From Ignavibacteriaceae bacterium (GTDB lineage Bacteria; Bacteroidota; Ignavibacteria; Ignavibacteriales; Ignavibacteriaceae), in assembly GCA_020848375.1 (NCBI GenBank), contig JADLAF010000077.1, positions 1 to 50,659 of the forward strand: a DNA stretch of 50,659 nt, in the 5' to 3' direction. How positions within the stretch are numbered: position 1 is the stretch's first letter; each line of letters opens with the position of its first letter. A model generated the notes under the pieces. That model searched no databases. It saw only the letters and a program-made list of their open reading frames with translations, and was not told the DNA's origin. Both the position numbers and the translations under genes were made by a program. Shown one piece after another: positions 34,995-43,941 of this stretch.

Positions 34995-36112
34995 GTAAAG
35001 TGGAAATTGTCCGGGTTTCGGATAAAAGTCAGTTAATGACTTTTATTAAATTTCCCTGGGAAGTCTATAAAGATGACCCCAATTGGGTTCCCCACCTTAT
35101 TATGGACAGGAAGAAAGTTCTCAGCAAAGAGAAGAATCCTTTCTTTGAACATGGTGATGCTGATTACTTCCTCGCTTACAAGAATGGTAAGCTTAGCGGA
35201 AGAATAGCCGGTATTAAAAATGATTTGCACAATCAGCACCATCATGATAAGACTGGATTTTTCGGTTTTTTTGAGTGTTATAATGATCAGGAAGTTGCCA
35301 ATGCTCTTTTTGATGCGGCAAGAAACTGGCTAAAAGAACGCGGATTTGATAATATGCGCGGTCCGGCAAATCCTTCAAGCAATGATGAATACGGAATGCT
35401 TTTTGAAGGTTATGATGATCCTCCCCGTCTGTTGATGTCTTATAATCCTCCTTACTATAACGATCTCTGCGCCGGCTATGGTTTTGCAAAAGCAAAAGAC
35501 CTTTTTGCCTATTCCATTGAAAACAAAGATATGGTACAGGAAAAAAAGATTGAACGCATTGCTCAGATAGCAAAACAACGCGCAGGAATTACCATCCGTG
35601 AAATCAACATGAAAGATTTCAAAGCGGAGCTTGAAAAAGTTAAGTATGTATATAATAAGGCATGGGCTCCAAACTGGGGCTTTGTTCCGATGACCGATAA
35701 AGAGATTGACGCTGTGGCGGCCGACCTTAAACCAATAGTTGAACCCTCAATAGTTTTGTTTGGGGAGATTGAAGGCAAGGTTGCCGGATTTGCTCTTTGT
35801 ATGCTCGACTATAATGCGGTTTTCAAAAAGATGAACGGTCATCTTTTTCCTTTCGGCTGGTATCATCTTTTAACCGACAAAAAACATATCACCTGGGCAC
35901 GCATTCTCATTTTAGGTGTTGTGCCTGAATCTCAGAAAAAAGGTCTTGATGCAGTATTCTATTGGGAAGTGCTGCAACGCGCGGAAAAAATCGGCATTAT
36001 GCGCGGTGAAGCATCATGGATTCTTGAAGACAACACCATGATGAACCGCGGCGCTGAGGCAATGCACGGTAAAGTTTATAAAAAATACCGCATTTACGAT
36101 AAACCCATCTGA
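34991..36112 (+). CDS. GNAT-fold acyltransferase (candidate bacterial ceramide synthase)
   Basis: The 373-residue protein has GNAT-type features: an N-terminal [57 protein letters not shown], and a C-terminal [20 protein letters not shown], which resembles the acyl-CoA-binding motif A. It overlaps spt (ATGA) and the following gene (TGATG), so the genes are co-translated. In characterised bacteria a GNAT-like protein does the N-acylation of the sphingoid base, so a ceramide-synthase role fits the position. The alternative is an unrelated N-acetyltransferase. No membrane helix is evident. Confidence 0.82.
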   Translation: MSKVEIVRVSDKSQLMTFIKFPWEVYKDDPNWVPHLIMDRKKVLSKEKNPFFEHGDADYFLAYKNGKLSGRIAGIKNDLHNQHHHDKTGFFGFFECYNDQEVANALFDAARNWLKERGFDNMRGPANPSSNDEYGMLFEGYDDPPRLLMSYNPPYYNDLCAGYGFAKAKDLFAYSIENKDMVQEKKIERIAQIAKQRAGITIREINMKDFKAELEKVKYVYNKAWAPNWGFVPMTDKEIDAVAADLKPIVEPSIVLFGEIEGKVAGFALCMLDYNAVFKKMNGHLFPFGWYHLLTDKKHITWARILILGVVPESQKKGLDAVFYWEVLQRAEKIGIMRGEASWILEDNTMMNRGAEAMHGKVYKKYRIYDKPI

Positions 36113-38076
36113 TGCGTAAGACGCTCCTCGCTCTGCTTTTTATTGCAGAACTTGTCTTCCCCCAGTTTTCACAAAAAGACTCCTTACTTCTCAGGAGTCT
36201 TTTTTTTCGCATTCCTGATGCCGGGTTAACTTTACAATATCTCTACTCCGCTGATTCGGATTCTGTCCGTTCCGGTCTTCTGGCAGCAGGAAATATGCCT
36301 GACTCGCTTTATATACCAGCGCTTACCAAACTCCCCTTTGATAAATTCAGTCGGGAAATTTCATTTGCGTTAAGCAAACAAATGCCGGATGAAAGAATAA
36401 ACGGCTATCTCTGGTCAAACTATTCCCAACAAAATTCTGTAAATTTAAGGGCTATCATCATTGAAACACTGGGTTTAATAGGGTCACAAGAAGATTTTGA
36501 TAAAGTCTGTAATCTCTGGTCATCCAAAAAAAAGTTACCGGGAGTTTCCACTGCGATTTTTCATTTTAGAACCCGGGGAATTATAGCCGACTCCATTCAG
36601 AAAGGAATTCTTATTGAAGAACTGCGTTCAGGAAATAAGGAAAGAAAACTTTCAGCACTTTTTTCCCTAAACAGATTTGGTAAAGACCCGGATTTCAAAA
36701 AAAATGCTGAGAATTATCTGGCTCAGGTTAAAAGAATAAAAAATGATGACATTCTCACAGGGCTACTGCAGCTTTACCGCCGAAATACTGACTCACTTAA
36801 GACGCTCATTGTAATAAAACCTTATCTCAAACACCGAAATTTTTCAGTGCGGACAGAAGCAATCTATTCACTGAAGCATTATCATTTCACCAGAAGGCAG
36901 GATTTTGAAGCCCTGGAGAAACTGCTCACCCATCCCGAAAATGGAACCGCGCTTCAAGCCGCCCAGCAAATCAGACAAAATAACTTTTCTGAAAAGGCAG
37001 CAACGTACTTATCCGCTGTCCTTAAAAAGGAGATTAATGCTGCTCAGAGTTCCCCTGTTTTACAAGAGTATATATTAACTCTCCTTTACCTCAATCCCGC
37101 GCAGGGCAATCAGTTGCTGGCATCTTACGAAGGGAAACTCAACAGAAGTTACTGGTATATGGCGCAGGGTATAGTGGGTATAACTCCGGATAAACTGCTT
37201 GAATTCGCCGTTCTGGAATTCGCAGGACTTGATCAGCCCACACGTTTGCAGTCTTTCGGTCAGATTTTTACAACAGAAAATCAGAAACAGTTATCAGGAG
37301 TTCCCCTTTTCAACCAATATATACGAATGATTCTGAAATCGGATGAGTCTCCGCTTATTTCAACTTTCGCGGATCAGGCAGTTAGTGAACTTATCCAGAT
37401 TGAACCTGAATTTTACAAAACGGAGCTGATTTCAATTTTCAAAAAGCGACTTGATGATGCACACTTTAACGAAGCACTCATCTCAATCTTTAATTTCATA
37501 AAGAAGCACTTCCCTTTGGATGTTCAAGAATTGCAGCAGATTGCCTCTGCGTCTAAACTCAGATCAATTGCCGCTTTAAGCGGAAAAACCTTCATAACAA
37601 CGACAGACCCTGAACGGGAGCTTCTTTTCAGGGAACTTTTGCAATATGCTTTCAAACATCAACTTGCCGATATTGAAACAGATGAAGGTGTAATTACCGT
37701 TGAACTTGCTCCAGTCATAGCTCCGTTTTCAGCAGGTAATTTTGTTAAACTTGCCGGTGAGGGGTTCTTTAACGGAGTTGTTTTTCATCGGGTGGTACCA
37801 GGATTTGTGATTCAGGCAGGCGACCGCACAGGGACAGGATGGGGCGGACCGGGATACGAAATTATCTCTGAGTTTTCATGGTTGCCGTATATACCTGGTT
37901 CACTCGGTATGGCAAGCGCAGGTAAAGACACTGAGGGCTCGCAATGGTTCGTTACGCAATGGTATTATCCGCATCTGAACAGTAGATATACTGTTTTTGG
38001 CCGAGTCAGAGGAGGTATGGGAACCGTTAACCGTATTCCACAGGGAGCATATATTCAGAAAGTTACACTTCGCTGA
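36112..38076 (+). CDS. Exported HEAT-like repeat protein with C-terminal cyclophilin peptidyl-prolyl isomerase
   Basis: The 654-residue protein has a signal peptide (about 1-17) and then about 450 residues of helical, leucine-rich repeats resembling HEAT repeats. A cyclophilin domain follows (about 520-654): GVITVELAPVIAPFSAGNF, FNGVVFHRVVPGFVIQAGD, GSLGMASAGKDTEGSQWFV and RYTVFGRV. The HRVVPGF and SQWFVT sites needed for proline isomerisation are intact. It should help fold or quality-check exported proteins. The start overlaps the upstream acyltransferase stop by one base, so it is in that operon, perhaps only by packing. Confidence 0.86.
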   Translation: MRKTLLALLFIAELVFPQFSQKDSLLLRSLFFRIPDAGLTLQYLYSADSDSVRSGLLAAGNMPDSLYIPALTKLPFDKFSREISFALSKQMPDERINGYLWSNYSQQNSVNLRAIIIETLGLIGSQEDFDKVCNLWSSKKKLPGVSTAIFHFRTRGIIADSIQKGILIEELRSGNKERKLSALFSLNRFGKDPDFKKNAENYLAQVKRIKNDDILTGLLQLYRRNTDSLKTLIVIKPYLKHRNFSVRTEAIYSLKHYHFTRRQDFEALEKLLTHPENGTALQAAQQIRQNNFSEKAATYLSAVLKKEINAAQSSPVLQEYILTLLYLNPAQGNQLLASYEGKLNRSYWYMAQGIVGITPDKLLEFAVLEFAGLDQPTRLQSFGQIFTTENQKQLSGVPLFNQYIRMILKSDESPLISTFADQAVSELIQIEPEFYKTELISIFKKRLDDAHFNEALISIFNFIKKHFPLDVQELQQIASASKLRSIAALSGKTFITTTDPERELLFRELLQYAFKHQLADIETDEGVITVELAPVIAPFSAGNFVKLAGEGFFNGVVFHRVVPGFVIQAGDRTGTGWGGPGYEIISEFSWLPYIPGSLGMASAGKDTEGSQWFVTQWYYPHLNSRYTVFGRVRGGMGTVNRIPQGAYIQKVTLR

Positions 38077-38080
38077 GATT

Positions 38081-38959
38081 TTATCTCAGCATCTCATCAT
38101 ACTTTGATGCGTGGGGAGGGTCAAGTTTTTTTAGTTTCCTGAATACTTCTTTATCTCCATAGTCAGAAAGTAAATCTACAATCTCTCCATGCTTAGCATC
38201 AAAAAAAGTTTTTGGGTAAACGCTCTTTAAATCAATCTGAGACTGTATTGATTCCAGTGCCTCAACAATTTTAACAACTCTTTCCTGTGCAGATTTTCTA
38301 TTTCTCACTGAGAGATCAACACCAAGATGATAATCCGCGAACGCTTCTCTGAAAAGACGGTATTTTTCATTCAGCATATTCTCAACCAGATCTTTTCGGT
38401 TATAGCTGCCTGTGGCTGACTCCCATCCTTTTGAGTAACGTGAGGAGGCAGCCAGATTAACAATATCTGCTGCTTTCTTAAAGTTCGAAGTTCCGGCAAG
38501 TTTTTCCCATGAGTCCTCATCCATTCCGATGATAATATATGCGTAATAATCAAGAAGACTTGTCAGCGAATTGAACATAAGGGAATTAAAATATAACTGC
38601 TGATTTCTTTCGTACATCAGGTTCCAGTTAGAATCGAACACACGGAGCATGGGCGAAAATTTTTCTGATTTGTATATCTGACGCTGGCTTACTACCACAA
38701 GCTGTGCCTGATAATTAAGTTCATCAGTCGCGGATATAAAAGATATCTGAAATGAGCATCTGATTTTTGCATAAGGCCACTCACTGCCGGTAAAGCGGGT
38801 ATTATTTATATAATTTTCGACATCGGCTGCAAAATTGGTGAGAATCTCTTTATTCACAACCGGCAGATTCTGAAAATTCGCTGTTACTGTTGCCTGAAGT
38901 TCCTGCGCCGAAACACTACGGATCATCAGTAATAATAAGAAAATCAGAAATGTTCTCAT
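38081..38959 (-). CDS. DUF4835 family periplasmic/envelope protein
   Basis: The 292-residue protein matches DUF4835, a family confined largely to Bacteroidota. A signal peptide ends at RSVSAQ (about residue 18). The conserved segments are QELQATVTANFQNLPVV, LNYQAQLVVVSQRQIYKSEKFSPML, and YAYIIIGMDEDSWEKLAGT. I set the start at 38959, where GGAAAG precedes the ATG; an in-frame ATG at 39055 adds an unconserved leader. The function is unknown, and members are predicted to be exported. It converges with the cyclophilin gene, leaving only four bases between stops. Confidence 0.88.
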   Translation of the reverse strand: MRTFLIFLLLLMIRSVSAQELQATVTANFQNLPVVNKEILTNFAADVENYINNTRFTGSEWPYAKIRCSFQISFISATDELNYQAQLVVVSQRQIYKSEKFSPMLRVFDSNWNLMYERNQQLYFNSLMFNSLTSLLDYYAYIIIGMDEDSWEKLAGTSNFKKAADIVNLAASSRYSKGWESATGSYNRKDLVENMLNEKYRLFREAFADYHLGVDLSVRNRKSAQERVVKIVEALESIQSQIDLKSVYPKTFFDAKHGEIVDLLSDYGDKEVFRKLKKLDPPHASKYDEMLR

Positions 38960-39004
38960 TTTGCTTTCCGGGATTAGTTTTTGCAATTTTGAATATTGCA
39001 ATTT

Positions 39005-39868
39005 ATGAAAATTTTGACTCCCTTGAAATCCATGAATTACTTCGGGATGCTCCATTTTCAGCCGCTGCTGTTTGTGGTGGTGCTTTTGGTGCTAATTTTG
39101 CCCTCTGAAGCTGTATTTGGACAGTTTTATAGCGGTGTCCGGCAAAATGCTGTGAGCAACGCAGCAGTTGCAGCAAGACAGGATCTTTTTTCGGTGGTGC
39201 AAAACCCCGCGCTTTTTAATGCCGCCGATGAAATTGAATTTTCTACCTTCTACTCCCCTTCTCCATTCGGCTTGAGTGAACTGGCGGTATTTGGCGCTGG
39301 AAGCAGTTTTACTCTGGCTGAAACCCGCTTTACTGCAGCAGTTTCATCGTATGGATTTCAACTCTATCGTGAAAACACTTTCATGCTTTCAGCAGGCAAA
39401 GAGTTTTATGGAATCTCGGCCGGGCTCTCACTTCAGTCAGCACATCTCAGGATTCAAGGTTATGGCAGTTCATTTGTGCCAGTTATTACAGCGGGATTTC
39501 AATACAAGATACTCCCCTCACTTTATATCGGTACATCACTTGTAAACCTGACCAATGCAAGCTGGGGCAATACTGAAGACCAGATTGGACAGACCTCATG
39601 TCTGGGTGTTCGATATCAGGAAGATGATTTTATTGCGGTTTCATTTGCCTTCAAAAATGAGACAGGATATAAAGCCGAACAGCTTGCCAGTGTTGAACTT
39701 AAACCATCTGAATTCCTGATGATTATGACGGGAATGCAGTTTGCATCTCGCCAATACTCAGCCGGTGTTTCATTTATGTATATGGGCATAACCGCTGACT
39801 ATGCAACAATAATTCATCCGGTGCTTGGGCTATCACATCAGTTTGCTTTGGGATATTCAATCGAATGA
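39005..39868 (+). CDS. PorV/PorQ-like outer-membrane beta-barrel protein
   Basis: The protein of about 287 residues has a hydrophobic leader ending near SEAVFGQ and a series of amphipathic strands ending in a C-terminal barrel strand (LSHQFALGYSIE). The start NAVSNAAVAARQDLFSVVQNPALF matches PorV/PorQ-type barrels, which escort T9SS cargo, and FadL-like relatives. The start is uncertain: ATG at 39005, 39032 or 39047. The 39005 start leaves only 45 bases before the divergent DUF4835 start. The next gene overlaps its end by four bases, so it is paired with the HhH protein. Its exact role is not clear. Confidence 0.7.
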   Translation: MKILTPLKSMNYFGMLHFQPLLFVVVLLVLILPSEAVFGQFYSGVRQNAVSNAAVAARQDLFSVVQNPALFNAADEIEFSTFYSPSPFGLSELAVFGAGSSFTLAETRFTAAVSSYGFQLYRENTFMLSAGKEFYGISAGLSLQSAHLRIQGYGSSFVPVITAGFQYKILPSLYIGTSLVNLTNASWGNTEDQIGQTSCLGVRYQEDDFIAVSFAFKNETGYKAEQLASVELKPSEFLMIMTGMQFASRQYSAGVSFMYMGITADYATIIHPVLGLSHQFALGYSIE

Positions 39869-41733
39869 AACTACCGGGGGTCATTCTTCTTTCGCTAATA
39901 ATTTTTACTTATGCTTACAGCCAGAATGATACAACTTTGCAACATATCGAACCCTTTGACCCTTCAGCCGAGGCAGAATCATCATCATATATTGAATATA
40001 TCTTTGAATATTTTTCAACCGGAATAAATCTGAACAGGGCTTCAAAAGAAGATTTTCTGGAACTGATTGATTTTGATGAGGAAACTGCAGATAAAATAAT
40101 TGCCTACCGCAACTCCAACGGCAAATTTTATTCAATTGGCGAGCTTTATAACATACCCGGAATTAATCAGAACATTATTAGAAGATATTTTTCGCTTTTC
40201 AGGGCTGATTTATCAACCGGCACATCACAAAACATTTCGGGAAACTTTTCCCTAAGAAATGAAAAGCGGTTTGACCGTGAGCTGCCACCATACTATCTGG
40301 GGAATGGATTAAAGCAAAAGATGAAAGCTGAATTCACGTACGGTGAAAATATCACCGCAAGGATAATCACTGAAAAAGACCCCGGAGAACAAAAGTTTGC
40401 AGACCATTACGCCGGATTTATCTCTATACGGAATACCGGATTTCTTAAAAATATTACTCTTGGCTCCTTTATATTACGCTCACCAACCGGTCTTCTTTCT
40501 AATGCACTCTATTACATCCCATCAGGAAATCAGTCCTTAAAATTCACCAATGAACTTTTGATAAAGGGTTTCAGCAGCACTGAAGAAAACAGATACATGC
40601 AAGGGGGTGCTGCAAAATTTGAAGTTGCCGGCGTTACCCTCACTCCTTTTTATTCACAAAACTATTATGATGGTGGTTTTTTGAGAGGAGAGCCAACCTT
40701 TTACCTCATAGAAGGCGGCATTCACAGCCAAAGTAGTTCTCTTCAGACACAGGACGCTTTACTGGTAAAAAGCGGAGGACTTTCTGCTGCGCTTACTATA
40801 CTCCCCTTTGCAAATGGAAGTATAACCTATTATAATCAGGAAGTTTCAAGTTCAAGCAATAACTTGGTAAACAACTACGGTGCTGCTTCTCTTTCTGCAA
40901 TAATAAATGACTATGTTGTGCTCAGTGAATTTGTATATAACAGGGGGGCTATGAATACAATAGTTCATGCAGGAAGGAAATCAAAAGGCGTTTCACCAGC
41001 CGGTATATATTTCAGGCGGTTATTTGAAAACACCCTTCCCATTTTTACCAATCCCTACCGGGAAACAAATATTGGATATACAGAAACCGGTGGCGGCTTT
41101 TATTTTCGTATCAATCCTTTTGCTATTCCATTTGAGTTTACCGCTGATATTTTTTATCAGTCAAAACTGAATAACAGATTGGAAGGTTCGGGTTTCAGAT
41201 TAAACGCAAAAGCGGAAAAAAACCTTGCTCCTACTCTCATGTTGCGAACAGTCTATTCGCTTCGTTCAAAGGATGGAACAACTATATCCAGTTCGTATGG
41301 AAATTACGAAATCGCCAATCGGCATTCTCTTTCTGTCATTCTTCTCCAGAAGATTTCTGCCTCACTCTCAGCAAAAAACCGGGTTATCCTAAATTGGTTT
41401 GATTCACCATCAGGTATTACCAGCAATGGTTATACATTTAACAGCGAAATGAGATACCATCAGGAAAAAGTTTTCGGGGTGATAGCCGGATTTGCCGGCT
41501 TTAGCGGAAATACTCTCGAAACAGCTTCTTACATAAGTGAAAGCAGTTTTTTTGAATATAGTGCCATTAAATCACTCATGGGCACAGGCATCTATCTTTA
41601 TACTACCTTGTTTGTAAAACTGCCGCTTAACTTTACTCTTTCAACTAAAATAAATTGGGAACATAGGACCGACTTTTATAATATGAAAGATAAAAATTTA
41701 AGCGGCAGTTTACTTTTACTTTATGAATGGTAG
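39865..41733 (+). CDS. Helix-hairpin-helix domain protein with large beta-barrel-like C-terminus
   Basis: The 622-residue protein has a signal peptide (1-19). Residues 53-115 form a ComEA-type helix-hairpin-helix unit: INLNRASKEDFLELIDF, ETADKIIAYR, GKFYSIGELYNIPGI. About 500 residues of alternating amphipathic strands follow, typical of an outer-membrane barrel or surface beta-domain, ending in SGSLLLLYEW. The HhH unit normally binds DNA, and here it would face the periplasm. The combination is seen in Bacteroidota and has no proven role; DNA uptake or envelope assembly are possible. It overlaps the PorV-like gene. Confidence 0.8.
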   Translation: MKLPGVILLSLIIFTYAYSQNDTTLQHIEPFDPSAEAESSSYIEYIFEYFSTGINLNRASKEDFLELIDFDEETADKIIAYRNSNGKFYSIGELYNIPGINQNIIRRYFSLFRADLSTGTSQNISGNFSLRNEKRFDRELPPYYLGNGLKQKMKAEFTYGENITARIITEKDPGEQKFADHYAGFISIRNTGFLKNITLGSFILRSPTGLLSNALYYIPSGNQSLKFTNELLIKGFSSTEENRYMQGGAAKFEVAGVTLTPFYSQNYYDGGFLRGEPTFYLIEGGIHSQSSSLQTQDALLVKSGGLSAALTILPFANGSITYYNQEVSSSSNNLVNNYGAASLSAIINDYVVLSEFVYNRGAMNTIVHAGRKSKGVSPAGIYFRRLFENTLPIFTNPYRETNIGYTETGGGFYFRINPFAIPFEFTADIFYQSKLNNRLEGSGFRLNAKAEKNLAPTLMLRTVYSLRSKDGTTISSSYGNYEIANRHSLSVILLQKISASLSAKNRVILNWFDSPSGITSNGYTFNSEMRYHQEKVFGVIAGFAGFSGNTLETASYISESSFFEYSAIKSLMGTGIYLYTTLFVKLPLNFTLSTKINWEHRTDFYNMKDKNLSGSLLLLYEW

Positions 41734-41734
41734 T

Positions 41735-42985
41735 TTATCCGTTTTTACCAGTTATGAGGCGTACCGAATGTCTGAAACTTACGTAATACCAGACCCACTC
41801 AGCCATCACCTTAAACCGGTTCTTAAAGCCAATAAGATACAGAATGTGGATAAAGGACCAAAGCATCCAGGCAGTAACACCTGAGAACTTAAGCCCGCCA
41901 ACTACCGCAATCGCTTTAGCCCTGCCAATGGTAGCCATGCTCCCTTTGTTTATATACTGAAACGGTTTCCTTTCCTCCGGAGATGATTTTATCATCTTAA
42001 CCGCATGACGTGCCTGTTGAATGGCAACTGTAGCTATTCCGGGCAGCGCACCTGATTTTTCATCCTCATAATATGCGGAATCACCTATTACAAATACTTC
42101 CTGATTTCCCGGTATGGAAAGGTCCTTTTCCACCAGTACTCTGCCTGCTCTGTCTAACGGTACATCCAATGTTTTAAGCAAGGGGGAGGCCTGATTACCC
42201 GCTGCCCAGATGACCGTTCCGGCATCCATTTCTTCCTTATCAAGCCGGATTTTATTTTCCGAAATGGCAGTTAGCATTTTGCCTGTAAGTACGGTTACCC
42301 CCATTTCAGTTAATTCCTCCTTGGCTTTGTAGGAAAGCTCATCAGGGTATGAAGTCAGAATACCCTGAGCAGCTTCAACCAGATAAATTTTGGTATCTGT
42401 CGTGTTAATCCGTCTGAAATCGTTCTTCAGGTCTTTTCTTGCCATTTCTGCTATTGCACCTGCCATTTCAACACCGGTAGGACCGCCCCCAATAACCACA
42501 AAGGTCATAAGAGCTTTCCTTTCGGCGGGGTCAGAGGTTAGCTCAGCGCGTTCAAATGCGAGCAGGATTTTTTCCCGGATTTGTAGGGCATCCTCCACCG
42601 TTTTAAGTCCGGGAGCATCATTTTCCCACTGCGGGTTCCCGAAGTAAGAGTGCCTTGCGCCGGGAGCCAGAATCAGATAATCATATTCAAGCTCTGAGCT
42701 GCCTAAATGCAGCTTTTTTGCATTTTTATCCACTTTTTTCACTTCATCCATCAAAACGGTGATGTTCTCAGCATCATTAAATACCGCCCGGATAGGAACT
42801 GCTATATCCCCGGGGGAAAGTGCAGCCGTAGCCACCTGGTAAAGCAGCGGCTGGAAAAGATGATGATTAGTCCTGTCAATAATAATGACATCAAATTCAC
42901 TATTTTTTAACTCCTTAGCCGCCGTCAGACCGCCAAATCCTCCGCCGACAATTACAATTTTTTTTCTGGCATCCATATTAATCAC
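41735..42985 (-). CDS. ndh: Type II NADH dehydrogenase-like FAD oxidoreductase
   Basis: This FAD/NAD(P) oxidoreductase of about 416 residues matches NDH-2. It has IVIVGGGFGGLTAAKEL for FAD, LILAPGARHSYFGNPQWE and a second Rossmann site FVVIGGGPTGVEMAGAIAE for NADH, then VFVIGDSAYYE. The C-terminal helices WMLWSFIHILYLIGFKNRF and VWYYVSFRHSVRLI give the usual membrane-surface anchor. It would oxidise NADH without pumping protons. The start is unclear: GTG at 42985 has AGGA eight bases upstream, ATG at 42976 has none, and ATG at 43018 is further out. It faces the Fur-family gene and ends one base from the HhH gene. Confidence 0.86.
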   Translation of the reverse strand: MINMDARKKIVIVGGGFGGLTAAKELKNSEFDVIIIDRTNHHLFQPLLYQVATAALSPGDIAVPIRAVFNDAENITVLMDEVKKVDKNAKKLHLGSSELEYDYLILAPGARHSYFGNPQWENDAPGLKTVEDALQIREKILLAFERAELTSDPAERKALMTFVVIGGGPTGVEMAGAIAEMARKDLKNDFRRINTTDTKIYLVEAAQGILTSYPDELSYKAKEELTEMGVTVLTGKMLTAISENKIRLDKEEMDAGTVIWAAGNQASPLLKTLDVPLDRAGRVLVEKDLSIPGNQEVFVIGDSAYYEDEKSGALPGIATVAIQQARHAVKMIKSSPEERKPFQYINKGSMATIGRAKAIAVVGGLKFSGVTAWMLWSFIHILYLIGFKNRFKVMAEWVWYYVSFRHSVRLITGKNG

Positions 42986-43231
42986 TTTTATTTTCCTGGT
43001 TGTAACTTCATTCTGCATAAAATGTTCTTTACAAAAATGGGTCAGAGCGGGTTAATATAAAACCCCGATTTCTCAGTTCTGCCTGTTTCTGTGAAGAACG
43101 GTATCTTCTGATGATAATAAACCATAAACTCTTGCCATTTGTGCCTTATTGATCGCCCTAAAATGGAGAAAAGTGAGAAAATACCCTCTTTTTTTAATTG
43201 TTTTTTCCGGCAGAATGTTCTATTTTTATGT

Positions 43232-43242
43232 AGATTAAATCT
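43232..43242. promoter_or_regulatory. Short inverted repeat ahead of the Fur-family gene
   Basis: AGATT-A-AATCT is a perfect 5-1-5 inverted repeat 14 bases before the regulator start, in an A/T-rich tract with no other clear motif. Fur-family proteins often bind their own promoter at such A/T-rich inverted repeats. The match is short and may be chance. Confidence 0.3.
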
Positions 43243-43256
43243 TAATAATAAGCAAA

Positions 43257-43715
43257 ATGATCAAAAATAAGCAGGCAGCCGAGATATTCAGGGAGTTCCT
43301 GAAAAACGGAAAAAACAGAATAACCCCGGAACGTTTTGAGGTTATGGATGCCGCGCTGGAAATTGACGGTCACTTTTCGGCAGATGAGTTGTACATCATC
43401 ATGAAGAACAACAAATCTCGTGTTTCCCGCGCCACAGTATATAAAACTCTAGAATTACTTACTCAGTGTGACCTGCTCTCCCTCCGCAACTTTGGTGATA
43501 ACATGAAGCGCTATGAAAGCAACTACAAGCGCCAGAACCACGATCACCTGATTTGTCTTGACTGCGGAAGGATTGTTGAATTTACGAACAACAAGATAAA
43601 AAAGATTCAGGAAGAAATTTGTGATGCCCTTGGGTATGAACCCTCAACCTACTCATTCAATCTTTTTGTCCGATGCAAAAATAAAAAGGAATGTCCCTAT
43701 TATCATGGAAACTAG
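43257..43715 (+). CDS. Fur-family metalloregulator
   Basis: The 152-residue protein has a winged-helix DNA-binding half (RITPERFEVMDAAL to SRATVYKTLELLTQ, about 20-72) and a dimer/metal half with NHDHLICLDCGRIVEF (about 94-109). The first zinc pair is C100-x2-C103; the second is C140-x5-C146, wider than the usual C-x2-C. Fur or PerR is possible, as the metal-ligand pattern does not decide between them. The feoA start lies inside its last 11 bases, so it is co-transcribed with the iron-uptake genes and probably controls them. Confidence 0.88.
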   Translation: MIKNKQAAEIFREFLKNGKNRITPERFEVMDAALEIDGHFSADELYIIMKNNKSRVSRATVYKTLELLTQCDLLSLRNFGDNMKRYESNYKRQNHDHLICLDCGRIVEFTNNKIKKIQEEICDALGYEPSTYSFNLFVRCKNKKECPYYHGN

Positions 43716-43932
43716 AACATTAGATCAAGTAAAAAAAGGCAACTATATAACTATAATGCAACTTCCCTCAGGGAACATAAAAGTGCAGTTGATAAGGATT
43801 GGTATTTCGGTCGGTGATAAAGTTTTTTGTCTCGAACGTCTTCCCGGCGGAACTATAGTCATTCAGAAGAACCGTCAGGAGATTGCTATTGGGTATGACC
43901 TTGCCCGCCAGATAACATTCTCCGCGCATTAA
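43705..43932 (+). CDS. feoA: FeoA-family protein
   Basis: The 75-residue SH3-like protein assists FeoB ferrous-iron uptake. The fold is shown by MQLPSGNIKVQLIRIGISVGDKVFCLERLPGGTIVIQ and IAIGYDLARQI. I start at the ATG at 43705, inside the Fur-family gene; a longer upstream frame is only the regulator read in another frame. It overlaps the regulator by 11 bases and ends 9 bases before feoB. Confidence 0.9.
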   Translation: METRTLDQVKKGNYITIMQLPSGNIKVQLIRIGISVGDKVFCLERLPGGTIVIQKNRQEIAIGYDLARQITFSAH

Positions 43933-43941
43933 CCCTTATAT

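Noticed and set aside
43232-43242. Confident Fur box
   Set aside because: The repeat is only 5-1-5 and does not match the classical 19-base pattern; kept only as a weak candidate.
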